Positions 1 through 10,329 of a DNA stretch of 64,000 nt are shown here, one piece after another; the first letter of the stretch is position 1; each line of letters begins with the position of its first letter. The position numbers and the translations under genes were made by a program. The notes beneath the pieces are model-generated. The model had not been told where the DNA came from. It was given only the letters and a program-made list of their open reading frames with translations, and made no database searches. This DNA is from Zanthoxylum bungeanum (Eukaryota > Streptophyta > Magnoliopsida > Sapindales > Rutaceae), in contig SKCR01023423.1 in NCBI GenBank assembly GCA_019454045.1, forward strand, positions 124,001 through 188,000, in the 5' to 3' direction.

Positions 1-258
1 GGTAGATTTCACCATCTTAACATTACTTCCGACAATCAATATGTCATCAACGTAGAGACATAAAATGACATAGCCAACTTCTGTCTCTCTGACATAAATG
101 CATTTATCACATTCATTGATTTTGAAACCATTTGCTGCAATGGTGTCATCAAACTTTTTATGCCACTGTTTCGGAGCTTGTTTCAATCCATATAAGGATT
201 TAACTAACTTACAGACTTTCTTTTCTTGTCCTGGAGCTATAAAGCCTTCAGGTTGTTC

Positions 259-291
<33 letters not shown>

Positions 292-543
292 AAAGGTTGT
301 TTTCACATCCATCTGATGTACCTCAAGATTGCGCAAAGCTGCAATCGCTAGTATCATCCTTATGGAATTTATTCTCGTTACAGGAGAATAAGTATCAAAG
401 TAATCAAGACCTTCACGTTGTCTGTAACCTTTAATTACAAGTCTTGCTTTGTACTTGTCAATTGATCCATCTGCCTTCATTTTCTTTTTGAAAATCCACT
501 TGGACCCTAACGGTTTACATCCTGGAGGAAGATCCACTAACTC
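1..543 (-). pseudogene. Copia-1 reverse transcriptase, N-terminal part
   Basis: Minus-strand translation shows the plant Copia reverse transcriptase core: VDLPPGCKPLGSKW near 540, then QMDVKTTFLNGDLDEEIYM near 280-320, SLYGLKQAP near 180-200 and the catalytic YVDD at 43-54. The YVDD aspartates are intact. The domain is separated from the preceding integrase tail by a TGA at about 546-548, where relatives have Trp in an NHTWELVDLP context, so translation would end early. The domain continues beyond base 1. Confidence 0.8.
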
Positions 544-1077
544 TCAGGTGTGATTTTGTAAGATGGATTCAATTTCACTATTGATGGCATCTTTCCACAA
601 AGCACCATCAGCTGACCTTACAGCTTCCTTATAGCTTTGAGGATCATTTTCTAGCAAAAATGTCAGAAAATCTGGACCAAATGATTTTTCCGTTCTAGCT
701 CTTTTGCTACGTCTTGGTTCAAGTTCAACAACTTGTTGATCTTCTGGAACATTTATGTGTTCTCGGTCCGGACTATCATCAATGATAGTCTCATGTGCCC
801 GTTTGTGCATATTTGAATTCGAATTAGTTTTACAGGGAAAAACGTATTCGAAAAAGGATGCATTCATGGACTCCATTATCGTATTCTTGTGAATATCTGG
901 TACATTAGACTCATGCACAAGAAATCGATAAGCATTACTGTTATGTGCATATCCTATGAAAATGCAGTCAACAGTTTTTGGTCCTATCTTCACCTTCTTA
1001 GGTGGAGGAATGACTACTTTCGCAAGACACCCCCATACTCGTAGGAATTTATAGGAAGGTACCATTCCTTTCCACAT
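544..1077 (-). pseudogene. Copia-1 integrase C-terminus and linker to RT
   Basis: A 177-residue open stretch begins with the integrase C-terminal region (LRVWGCLAKVVIPPPKK, then FIGYAHNSNAYRFLV), the usual Copia sequence after the DDE core. An acidic linker with RRSKRARTEKSFGPDF follows, then the start of the RT region (ALWKDAINSEIESI). It lies one frame away from the protease-integrase stretch ending at 1095, so a frameshift lies near 1078-1095. It ends in the in-frame TGA that separates it from RT. It is not a separate gene. Confidence 0.75.
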
Positions 1078-1094
1078 TTCATAAGGAGTTTTCC

Positions 1095-2204
1095 CTACTT
1101 CTTCCGTGGTACCTTATTTAAAAGGTAATTAGCTGATAAGACAGCTTCTCCCCACATATTCTGAGGTAAGCCAGAGCTGATTAACATAGCGTTCATCATC
1201 TCTTTCAAGGTACGATTCTTCCGTTCCGCAATCCCATTGGATTGAGGTGAATAAGGAGCTGTGGTTTGATGTATGATTCCATTTTGTTCACAAAGTGATT
1301 CAAAAGGAAAAACATACTCACCACCACGATCACTTCTTAACTCCTTAATTCGTTTATTCAGTTGGTTCTCAACTTCATTCTTATAGAGAATAAATTTCTT
1401 TATAGTTTCGTCCTTGCTTTTCATCAAGTACACATAGCAAAATCTTGTGCAATCATCAATAAAGGTAATAAAATATTTATTACCGCCTCTCGATTGTATT
1501 GAATTAAAATCACATACATCGGTATGAATTAGATCAAGTGGTTCAGAGTTTCTTTCAATACTATGAAAAGATAATCTAGTTAGTTTTGCCTCAACACAAG
1601 TATCACACTTATGTCTGTTATCAATTTTAAAATTGGGAATGTGATTCATGTTAATTGATTTTCGCAATGAATTAAAATTAACATGTCCTAATATACTATG
1701 CCAAAGATTAGAGTACTCAACAATATAAGCAGAAGAACTAGCTTTATTGATATTTTTGGGTTTAACAACCATTACATTGAGCTTAAAAAGCCCATCAGTT
1801 ACATACCATTTTCCCACATACATCCCATTTTTAGTCAAAACTACTTTATCAGACTCGAACACCATCCGGAATCCATGCTTGTTCAGAAGCGATCCAGACA
1901 CAAGATTCTTCCGTATTTCAGGTACATACAGAACATTGTTCAGAGTCAACTCTTTCCCATAGGTCATCTTCAAAATCACCTTTCTTTGACCTTCTATGTC
2001 AGATGTTGCTGAATTTCCCATGTATATCTTTTCCCCATTTTCAGCAGGCTCAAATGAAGAAAACATGCTCTTGTCCGAGCACACATGTCGAGTGGCACCA
2101 GTGTCAATCCACCACTCTCTTGGGTTAGAACCCACCAGATTCACCTCAGAAACCACAGCTGAAAGGTTAATGTCTGAAACATCTTGAGTCATGTTTTCCA
2201 TCAC
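1095..2204 (-). pseudogene. Copia-1 protease and integrase
   Basis: This 369-residue open stretch holds an aspartic protease at its N-terminus (WWIDTGATRHV, residues about 31-41, catalytic DTG). The integrase zinc region follows (LWHSILGHVNF, then CDTC, giving HHCC), then the DDE core: HTDVCDF, SDRGGEY and NGIAERKNRTL. All three acidic residues can be seen, so this integrase core looks intact. The open stretch ends at PRKK through a frameshift, and the integrase tail continues in another frame. The upstream gag zinc knuckle is also in a different frame. Confidence 0.85.
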
Positions 2205-2210
2205 ATTAGC

Positions 2211-3280
2211 CTATTGATTCTTTTTCTTCTTCGGCAGTCTGCACTCAGAAGACTTGTGACCCATTTTGTCACAGTTGAAGCATCTTCCTTGAAATTTGAA
2301 TTTCTTGGAAACTCCTCCTTGAGGGCCCATCTTTGACCCTTTGTTCTTAGGGTTCTTGTTCTTATGGCCATTTTTAACAACATTTGCTTTGGCCTCATGA
2401 GTTATTCCTCTCTTGTCAGATACTATGTTATCTTCCTCAATTCTAAGCTTAAGAACCAAGTCTTCAATGCTCATTTCTTTTCGCTTATGCTTTAGGTAAT
2501 TCTTGAAATCTTTCCAACCATGTGGTAGTTTTTCAATTATCGAGGCTACTTGGAAGGTTTCACTTAAGACCATCCCCTCAGCATGAATTTCTGCTAGAAT
2601 AATTTGCAATTCTTGTACTTGACTTAACACAGTTTTAGAATCAACCATCTTAAAATCTAGGAAACGGCCTACGACAAATTTCTTAGTACCGGCATCCTCA
2701 GTTTTATATTTTCAATCTAAAGATTCCCAAAGCCCTTTAGCTGTTTTCATTCCGGCGTACACACTGTACAAGGAATCACTTAGCCCATTCAATACATAAT
2801 TCCGACATAAGAATTCAGAATGTTTCCAAGCATCGATAGCACTGATCACTTGGATATCAATCTCACCCTCCGCGGGTTCAGGAGCATCTTCCTTTAGAAC
2901 CTTGCAAGGTTCAACGTGGTCAAGTAGAAAAACATTTTCTGTTGCCACCTTTTGAAATTCTGATCACTGAATTTTTCAGGTTTTTCCGCAGCAGGATTGA
3001 CATGGTTCACATGTCCAACAGGTTGTCTAGCCATAGAGGCAGCAACACCTTGGCCAACCAAAGTGGCTGCCATTTTAAGCCCAGAGACTGAAGCAAGTTG
3101 GCCAGCCGAAGAGGCTGCCACTGCAGGTTGGTCAGCCACGGGGGCTGCCACAAGATTCTGGCCAGCCGAAGAGGCTGTCATATTTGGATCTACTGTGTTT
3201 GGACTGATTTCCATATCCACAAAGTCGAATATTTGTTTTAAGACTATTGGGTGAACTTTGAGCAACAATTTCTCATTCAC
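2211..3280 (-). pseudogene. Copia-1 gag (three frame-shifted pieces)
   Basis: Pieces at 2894-3280, 2712-2948 and 2211-2648 on the minus strand together resemble a Copia Gag. The N-terminal piece is Ala-rich with short repeats of ASSAGQ/VADQP and then KFSDQNFKRWQQKMFFYL. The middle piece has FLCRNYVLNGLSDSLYSVY and AKGLWESL, the UBN2-type capsid region. The last piece has [19 protein letters not shown], a complete CCHC zinc knuckle. A stop near 2710 and a frame change near 2900 break it. The Ala-rich N-terminal repeat is unusual, but it lies in a decayed element. Confidence 0.75.
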
Positions 3281-3327
3281 CCAAGCACCATTTTAAGCAT
3301 ATGAATATACCATTTCGAACTACTCAC

Positions 3328-4799
3328 TGATAAGTGTGGTTTATACTCACTTATTACGACATTTTTACCTTATTGTTTTGTTATATTTCGAGATATTTAA
3401 TATTATTTATAGTTTATTTCATGTTTTATTTGTAGGAGCATTAATACATGGATCTGGGAATATTGCACGTGTTTTGGGAACTTTCGGGAAAACACAGGAC
3501 GAGCAACGGGAGCCATGGCGCCCATTATTTGTTTATGGAGAAAAGGCATGCACGTGAGTTATAAAAGCAACAAAGAGAAGTTGACTTTGACATTAATTAA
3601 AAGCATAAGAGATGTGGCGCCCACTTATTTCCACCAATGCCATGGCGCCAAGGTTAAAGTGAGAGGAAATAAGCACAAGCGCCACAGCGCCATGAGTAGA
3701 GCCGTGGCGCCCACAAGCCATACAATTTCCAGGGGAATAAGAGCCGCGGCGCCTTCACAAGATGCAATCTTCATACATTTTACCGAGGTTTTGGCGCCGC
3801 GGCGCTGCGGGAGAAAAGAAACACGTTCCAGGAATTGTTCTTTAGGGTTTTTAATAATCCTAATGCCACCCAAAGACTCCCAGACTCAACTATAAATATA
3901 ACATTCCATCCAACACTCAAAGGGAGGCTAATACAGAGCACAAAACACAGAAACACATATTTTTAGAGATCCAATGAGAGGATTGAAGAGCGACAAGAGA
4001 AGATTAAGGCTGTGACATCCGAAAAGGAAGAGATTCAATTCGGGTTTTATCTTCTTATTTCTTTCTTAAAACTCTAATGATTTCCATTAAATTCGTGGCT
4101 TGATTATTTATTGTTTTATCTTTTGTCATAAATTTACTCCTTAATTTTGGAGAACGATTGTAATTGATGCTTGAACCTTGTATTTGTTTATCAGTTTTGT
4201 AATGAAGTTTTATTAATTATTTATATTCTTTTGAGTTTAATGCTTCTTGATTGCTGGCCACAATTTGAGATGATGAATGTTTAGAATCTATCACTCGAGA
4301 GAGGGGATTTTGAATAAATCTAGAGAATATAACCTAGGATTTTATAGAGTTCGAGAGAATCTGTAGTCTTTTGAAGTCGTTAAAATAGAATCACAAATCC
4401 TAATGAGTTGTTAACTATTGGATTTTTATAGAGATATCGAAATCTATAGTTGATGATATTTTCACTCGGCACTCGAGAGAGGGAGTGAATATTTTAGGAG
4501 TCTTGACTTATAAATAATATAACTGAACAATGATTAATTGACATAACAAATACATAGGTGACAGCTAGGTGAAATCAGGATCCAGAATCTCTATCGTATT
4601 AGTTCCTCCTATTTTATTGTTTTTATATTTTATTTATCTATTTAAAATCTTTATTATTTGTTTTCTAAATAAAGTTAGGATTATCAATTGTAGTACTTAG
4701 TGTGAGTTAAGGCAATCCATGTGGGTTCGACACTCTAAACTCATTTATACTAAAACTTGACACCGTACACTTGCGGTACGATATAAAAATATCACACCA
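3328..4799 (+). mobile_element. Solo LTR-1 (1472 bp), family shared with 17335-18698
   Basis: It starts TGATAAGTGTGG and ends in CA (CACACCA). It is flanked by a perfect 5-bp target duplication CTCAC (3323-3327 and 4800-4804). There is no internal domain, so it is a solo LTR left by LTR-LTR recombination. The same sequence family occurs at 17335-18698 with a different target duplication, which independently fixes the ends. A TATA box TATAAATATA at 3891 sets the orientation as plus. The terminus carries a short hairpin (CGTAC / GTACG) near 4763-4780. It sits in the 5' end of Copia-1, so it is younger than that element. Confidence 0.93.
3510..3800 (+). promoter_or_regulatory. GGCGCC palindrome array in the U3 of solo LTR-1
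   Basis: Six exact GGCGCC palindromes lie at 3517, 3616, 3644, 3706, 3748 and 3793. Most sit in the extended context GCC(A/G)(T/C)GGCGCC. They stand in otherwise AT-rich DNA, 100-370 bp upstream of the TATA box at 3891. The sister LTR has a shorter GC-rich cluster (17655-17695) in the same place. The position suggests a U3 enhancer, but that function is inferred. Confidence 0.5.
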
Positions 4800-4802
4800 C
4801 TC

Positions 4803-5234
4803 ACGGAGGAGTATCTGAATCATTCAATAACAACCACTAACATGAAGTGGATCATGCTTAAAATTGTGCATCAAAATGCTTACTCATAAGCATTTTCCAA
4901 CACCTATAACTACCTAACTTCCTAATTAGGTCAATCTCTCCAATTTTGTTGTCACAAAATCAAAACCCTTTATTAGTATTTTTTAATTACCAGTGCAAAG
5001 CACAACAATCCATATAGAAAAAAGAAAAATAAGAAGATGGATCAAGTTTACATGGCTTCTTCGTGAGAGTGTGAGACAGAGGGCGAGGAGCGAGAGTGAG
5101 ACTGAGATTTAGAGGGAGACCTCACCGAGAGTGAGAGTGAGAAAGGGCATGGTGAATTTGAGAGAGACAAGGAAATTTGAGAGATTTAGGGATTTTGGGT
5201 GAGAGGGAAAACGAATTGGATGTGAGGGGGGAAA
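4803..5234. other. Intergenic, no gene seen
   Basis: Up to 4902 this is the outer edge of Copia-1, including a 10-bp perfect inverted repeat (AAAATGCTTA / TAAGCATTTT) around 4874-4897. From 5040 to 5230 the strand is purine-rich with repeated GAGAGTGAGA motifs and reads no meaningful protein. It may be the inner part of the CACTA fragment that follows. Confidence 0.4.
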
Positions 5235-5610
5235 AGGAAAGGGAAATTTTTTTTATTTAAGAAAACTTAGAGACTGAATTATATTTCCGTTTAGAGACGG
5301 AAATAAAATTTCGTCGCAAAAGTTAGCGACGGAATCCCGTCTCTAAATAGAGACAAAATTTTTTTCCGTCTCTATATATTTAGAGATGCGATTAAAATTC
5401 CGCCGCTAAATAAAGACTGAAATAAAATTCCGTCGCTTTTTTCCTGCGATTTGATTGCCGCCACTATTAGTTACATAATTTTGTCACGTCGTTAAATTCT
5501 GTAGCTAATGTTTTAATCCATTTCAATTCTGTCGCTATTCCGTTTCTAATTTTTGAAACGGATTATTCCGTCGCTAATTTCCGTCGCTAAATTTGTATTT
5601 TCTTGTAGTG
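5235..5610. mobile_element. CACTA-type element fragment, one terminus (CTTGTAGTG) present
   Basis: Many copies of a GTCGCTAAATAGAGACGG-like motif in both orientations precede the terminal CTTGTAGTG at 5602-5610, the complement of CACTACAAG, the end of plant CACTA (En/Spm) elements. Such subterminal repeats bind transposase in En/Spm. The opposite terminus is not visible, so the element is truncated or its other end has decayed. Related sequences lie at 14353-14803 and 56851-57180. Confidence 0.7.
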
Positions 5611-6094
5611 AATTTCCTAAAATAAATTCTTAATGAGTGCGCTTAGGGCACTCGTTAGCATTTCCCATAAAAAAATTACCTATCAAAGTAGAAGAAATTA
5701 CTGCCCCGGTTGTTTAGGCAAAATATAATGACAAAAATTATGATAGATAATTATTTATCCCTATAAAATGACAGAAATTATGATAAATAATTATGTATCA
5801 AGATAAAATTACAATTACCGCTAAATTATGGAATTGAACCAAATTTTATCATTCTTAATGGAAAAAAAATGGAAAGCCCATGCGTCTAGCTGCTCAAAAG
5901 AATAACAAGTCCAAACCTACCATGTGGGTAGTTCGCCATTATTTAATAGAAAAAAATTCCTTCACCAAAAAAATAGTCAACTAATCATATAGTATAAATT
6001 CGCAACTTTGGAAATGGGGCAATGGCAGTGGCATATGTACTAATTAAGTCACTAAGAATTCAAAATTACACAGTTAATTCTCCATTAATTACAA
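5611..6094. other. S8H: S8H-A upstream region
   Basis: This AT-rich stretch precedes the S8H start codon at 6095. TATAGTATAAATTC near 5988-6000 is a possible TATA box about 95 bp upstream of the ATG. I see no other gene. The duplicated copy near 36.7 kb lacks this region and exon 1 altogether, so it cannot be compared within the window. Confidence 0.35.
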
Positions 6095-6485
6095 ATGACT
6101 CCAACTTTGGTCGATGATGGCAACTCTCTTTACAACTTTGTTGTCCAAGATGGCAGTGGAGTCAAAGGCATGGTGGATTTAGGGCTATCAAAAGTGCCAG
6201 AGCCATACATACAGCCACAAAATGAACGAATTGGCAAGGGAAATGCAAGCATTTGTGCACAAGCACCCATTGACTTGTCCAAGCTCAACGGGCCTAACCA
6301 TGAACAAGTTGCAAAAGAAATTGCTAGAGCTGCTGAGACTCTAGGGTTCTTCCAAGTAATCAACCATGGCTTGCCCGTTGAGTTGCTGGAGCTGCTTAAG
6401 GAGGCGGCGCACGCTTTCTTTGGTCAGTCACCGGCAAAGAAGGCGGTTTATCGGAAAGGAGTGAGTCCGAGCCCGTTGGTGAAAT

Positions 6486-6838
6486 TGTTGAAGATAGCTG
6501 CAGGAAACTTCCAATTCCACCGAAAGAGAGTTGAAAAATGTGTTGCTCAGCTGTTGCAAGCTGTGTGCAAATTGGCCAAAACTTTGCAAGCTGGAGAAAG
6601 AAAAGAAAACGTGTGTAGCTGGCAACCAAGTAAAACAGTGCACACGTTTTTTAACTCTATAAAATGAGCCCTTCACCCATTGTAATATATCTCAGTGAGT
6701 GTTCTATAAGTGTATAGAGAGAAGTGTGAGGTTTTTGTTAGTTTTCTTATTTGTAAAACTTGTGTATTATTCTTGATAGTAATAATACGAATTCGGTTTT
6801 TCCTCAACACTTCCAAGAGTGATCGTTATTTCACAACA
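6486..6838 (+). repeat. Copia-2 5' LTR (353 bp)
   Basis: It begins TGTTGAAGATAGC and ends CACAACA. A TATA box (CTCTATAAAATGAG) lies near 6654-6667. It is nearly identical to the right LTR at 10330-10699, which carries an extra 16-17 bp duplication of GCAAATTGGC. Reading on from S8H exon 1 into this LTR gives a chimeric frame that stops at 6667. Confidence 0.95.
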
Positions 6839-6840
6839 AG

Positions 6841-6853
6841 TTGTATCAGGAGC
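6841..6853 (+). other. Copia-2 primer binding site
   Basis: TTGTATCAGGAGC lies 2 bp after the 5' LTR and resembles the site complementary to initiator tRNA-Met (TGGTATCAGAGC), with two differences. Confidence 0.7.
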
Positions 6854-7106
6854 TTTGGTTCTTCATTGGGATCGAAAAACTGAAGAACGGAGCTTGGTTC
6901 GGAAAATTCGAGTTCCGGAAAAGTTGTCAAAAATCCAATTTGAGGGCACCATCAGCTAGTTCACGTCGAGACGAGCACGGTGGTATTTTTCGGCGACCGA
7001 ACCGACGTCCAGATTCACCGCACGCGGGCCACGCGCCTTACAGAGACCTGTCCACGCGCCATCACGCGCTCCACGCTCCGCACGTGCTGCTGAAGGTTGA
7101 AGACGA

Positions 7107-7240
7107 CCACGTCAGCGCCACGTCATCCGCCACATCAGCGCCACGTCAGCAACCCGGTCCCACCTTGCCACGTCAGCACGCCACGTCAGCAAAGGCGGTC
7201 TCACCTACCACGTCAGCACTGCCACGTCAGCGCCACGTCA
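7107..7240. promoter_or_regulatory. CCACGTCA motif array in the Copia-2 leader
   Basis: Eight exact CCACGTCA motifs lie at 7107, 7118, 7141, 7168, 7181, 7208, 7222 and 7233, with one variant CCACATCA at 7130. The reverse complement TGACGTGG is the hexamer motif bound by plant bZIP factors. They occur between the primer site and the gag start, inside the transcribed leader, in a locally GC-rich patch. Binding is inferred from the motif only. Confidence 0.6.
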
Positions 7241-7457
7241 GCAGCCTGGTAAATTTCATTTAGCCCCCTGAAGTTTTGAAATTTACAGTTTTGCCCCAGA
7301 ACTTTTAGGAATTTACAAATCAACCCCTGTGTCGGATTTAGACCAAATGAGTGTCTATTCCACCATTTTCGACCGTTCCGGACGCAACGGTGACCTCCGA
7401 TTTGTGAAATTCATACCTGAATTTAGTGTATTCTCATTTTAAACTTTAAAACTTAAA

Positions 7458-8126
7458 ATGGAGATGGAGGATTCTCATTCTGGTGCAATGATTAAACTGG
7501 CTGCCACTAATTACTCCCTCTGGAGACCTAGGATGATAGATTTTTTACATTGTAAAGATCTGTTTGATGTCATTGAGTTAAAGAGAGTGAGGCCAGAGTC
7601 TGTTAAGGAGTATGACTGGAATAAACTCAACAACAGAACCTTGGGTCAGATTAGGCAGTGGATCGGTCACAATGTCTTCCACCACGTAGCACAGGACACA
7701 AATGCTTATGAAATATGGAGGAAATTGGAAGACATGTTCCAGGCCAAAACAGCTCGGAATAAGGCCTTAATCATGAGGCGTTTGGTGAACCTGAAGCTAC
7801 GGAGTGGAACTTCCATTGCAGAACACACCAACGAGTTCCAAAGCCTGGTGAACCAGTTGTCTGCAGTAGACATGCAGCTGGGAGATGAAGTACAAGCCCT
7901 CTTACTACTCAGTTCCCTTCCTGATAGCTGGGAGACATTGGTGGTTACTCTCAGCAATTCCGCTCCAGGAGGTAAAGTTACCATGCCTATGGTAAAAGAT
8001 GCTCTGTCGAATGAGGAGTCCAGGAGAAAAGATGGGCTCAGAACAGACAGAAGCCTTCGTCACAGAGACTCGAGGAAGACATCAAGGAAGAGACGGAGAG
8101 AGAGGCAGAAGCACAACCAGGGGTAG
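7458..8126 (+). pseudogene. Copia-2 gag
   Basis: The reading frame starts at an ATG after the leader and shows the Copia Gag (UBN2) pattern: IKLAATNYSLWRPRMIDFL, then FHHVAQDTNAYEIWRKLEDMF, LKLRSGTSIAEHTNEF and LLLSSLPDSWETLV. Near residue 185 it leaves the correct frame: the basic region and zinc knuckle continue in the overlapping frame from 7999. A frameshift around 8030 therefore separates Gag from its nucleocapsid. Confidence 0.85.
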
Positions 8127-8967
8127 ATCCTCAGATGGAAGGAAGCCTACCTATAAGTGCTACCATTGTGGCATTGTAGGCCACCTAAAGAAGAATTACC
8201 GAAAACTGCAACGAGAGCAGAGAGAAGGCAATCACCAGCCGAAGAATGACGAAGGAGAGACACTGGTCGTTGTCCAAGCAGATGTAGCAATATGCTCCAA
8301 ACAGGAAGAGACATGCCTTCACAACGCAACCCAAGATGTTGAGTGGGTGGTAGATACTGCAGCATCCTACCACGTCACTCCTCACTGGGATTTCTTCACA
8401 ACATACAAAATAGGAGACTTCGGAGCAGTGAAGATGGGAAATATCAGTTCCTCTGGGATAGTAGGAATGGGTGATATTCAGTTGCAGACAAATGTCGGGT
8501 GTACATTGATCTTGAAGGATGTCCTGCATGTTCCAGAACTTCGGCTGAATGTACTCTCGGGGATAGCTCTTGACAAACAGGGCTATGACAATCACTTCAG
8601 AAATGGCACATGGAGAATGACAAAAGGTGTCATGGTTGTCGCCCGAGGACATGCTTGCGGCGCACTATACAAGACTCATGTGAAGATTTGTGCAGACAGC
8701 CTCAATGTAGCTGAAAAAGAGGCTTCTCAAAATCTGTGGAACCGGAGACTCAGACACATGAGTGGGATAAGGTTGTCTACCCTGAACAAGAATGAACTTA
8801 CCAAGGATGCTGCACGAGGTCCTTGCAACCACTACTCAATTGGTAAGCAACGCAGAGTCTCATTTGATTCTCTTCAGAGAGAAGATCAGAGTTGCTCAGT
8901 CTGGTGCACTCTGATGTTTGTGGTCCCTTGGAAGTTGATTCATTGGGTGGTAACAAGTATTTTCTGA
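7999..8967 (+). pseudogene. Copia-2 zinc knuckle, protease and integrase N-terminus
   Basis: In order this frame shows a basic region, the CCHC knuckle (CYHCGIVGHLKKN, with the final Cys replaced by Tyr), the aspartic protease (WVVDTAASYHVTP, with DTA in place of the more common DSG) and the GAG-pre-integrase region (LWNRRLRHMSG). In the integrase zinc site the first His is Asn and one Cys is Tyr (CNHYSIGKQ). A frameshift near 8890 moves the integrase core into the next frame. Several metal-ligand losses suggest the protein is no longer functional. Confidence 0.82.
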
Positions 8968-9980
8968 CTTTCATCGATGATGCTTCACGGAAAATCTGGG
9001 TGTATTTCCTCAAGACGAAGGATCAGGTCCTAGATCAATTCAAGCTGTTCCACGCCATGGTAGAGCATGAAACAGGGAAGAAGCTGAAGTGCCTTCGCAC
9101 AGACAATGGAGGCAAGTACAGTTCCAGAGAGTTCGAAGCCTACTGCATGAGACATAGCATTCGACATGAGAGAACTGTTCCACACACTCCACAACATAAC
9201 GGTGTCGCTGCAAGTATGAACCGTACCATTATGGAGAAAGTCAGAGGAATGATCAGTATGGCTAAGCTGCCAAAGCCATTATGGGGAGAAGCTGTTCGTG
9301 CTGCCTGTTACCTGATAAACAGATCACCATCTGAACTGTTGAACTTGGAGATTCCGGAGAAATTGTGGTCTAGTAAGAATCCCTCTTACACTCACCCTAG
9401 AATATTCGGTTGTTTAGCCGTTGTACATGTATCCAATGAGCTCAGGGAGAAGCTCGATGCAATGACAACTCCATGTATATTCTTAGGCCATGGAGATGAA
9501 GAATTTGGATACATACTATGGGATCCAAAGGAAAAGATGGTCATCAGAAGCCAGGAAGTAGAGTTTCTCGATGACCAGACAATTGAAGACATTGAAATAC
9601 CCAGAATGTCTTCTAATTCCAGTGCCAACAGAAATCCAGACCCAGCACCAGCACGATTGGCCACAAATATGGTGCACGAGGAAATTCCAGAAGCAGAACC
9701 AGAGGAGGCAGATAGAGATGTTGAGCAGAAGGAGACACAGCCTGTTCCATCAGAGATTACAGAAGAAAGTGTTGAGCAGGGGGAGCCGCAACCTACTCCA
9801 CTAGAAGCTACAAGATCATTCACAGAGATGGATGATGACAGACCTCCTGAAACCAGTGTACCTCAGACAAGAAGATCTGAGCGAGGCAGGATTCCATCAA
9901 CCAGATATCCGGGATCCGAATTTATTCTGCTTACTGATGTGGGGGAGCCAGAGAGTTTCTCAAAGGCAAGAAAGCACTGA
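8892..9980 (+). pseudogene. Copia-2 integrase core; polyprotein ends before RT
   Basis: The DDE core has HSDVCGP and RTDNGGKY, but the third motif reads NGVAASMNRTI where relatives have NGVAERMNRTI, so the catalytic Glu is Ala. The C-terminal region (RIFGCLAVVHV, LGHGDEEFGYILWDP) and an acidic linker with three degenerate EQ-rich repeats follow. The frame ends at FSKARKH, the point where RT normally begins. The next 350 bp contain only GCAGAGACAYAG-like repeats and the polypurine tract, so RT and RNase H were deleted. Confidence 0.87.
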
Positions 9981-10315
9981 AGAATAAACGGGTGAAGAAA
10001 CATAACAGCAAAACTGTGCAGAGACGCAGTGGATTGTACTATGCAGAGACATAGCAGGAGAATACTGTACAGAGATGCAATGAAGTGTGTTGTGCAGAGA
10101 CACAGCCGACATGTCAACAAACGATGGTGATCGGGACAAGCTAGAGTTGTGCAGAGACATAACCAGGATAGCTGTCAGATGATACAGAGAACTACGATTG
10201 GCTTGATCCCAACTCAGGGTACGTAGGCAGTCATACAGATGCAGCCAGGAGAGGATCCTTTGAAGGATCCGGATTTGGGTGATTGATGTTCGGCTCAGAT
10301 TTTGGGAAATCTTCA

Positions 10316-10329
10316 CCGAGGGGGAGATT
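10316..10329 (+). other. Copia-2 polypurine tract
   Basis: The purine-rich run GAGGGGGAGATT directly abuts the right LTR at 10330, as expected for the plus-strand primer. Confidence 0.8.

Larger units (their letters stand above)
1..4902 (-). mobile_element. Copia-1: degenerate Ty1/Copia retrotransposon, cut by window edge
   Basis: Reading the minus strand from right to left gives gag, a CCHC knuckle, aspartic protease, integrase and the first part of reverse transcriptase, the Copia order. Reverse transcriptase runs off the left edge, so RNase H and the 3' LTR are outside. The frame is broken in several places. The 5' end is interrupted by a solo LTR at 3328-4799. Outward of that LTR, minus-strand sequence ending at 4902 starts TGTTGGAAAATGC, a plausible 5' LTR start, but no second LTR is present for comparison, so that boundary is tentative. 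Overall similarity is to the TNT1-94 type of plant Copia polyprotein. Confidence 0.75.

Noticed and set aside
3515..3895. 126-residue frame in solo LTR-1
   Set aside because: It lies in U3 upstream of the TATA box, is not conserved in the sister LTR and is explained by the GC-rich motif array.
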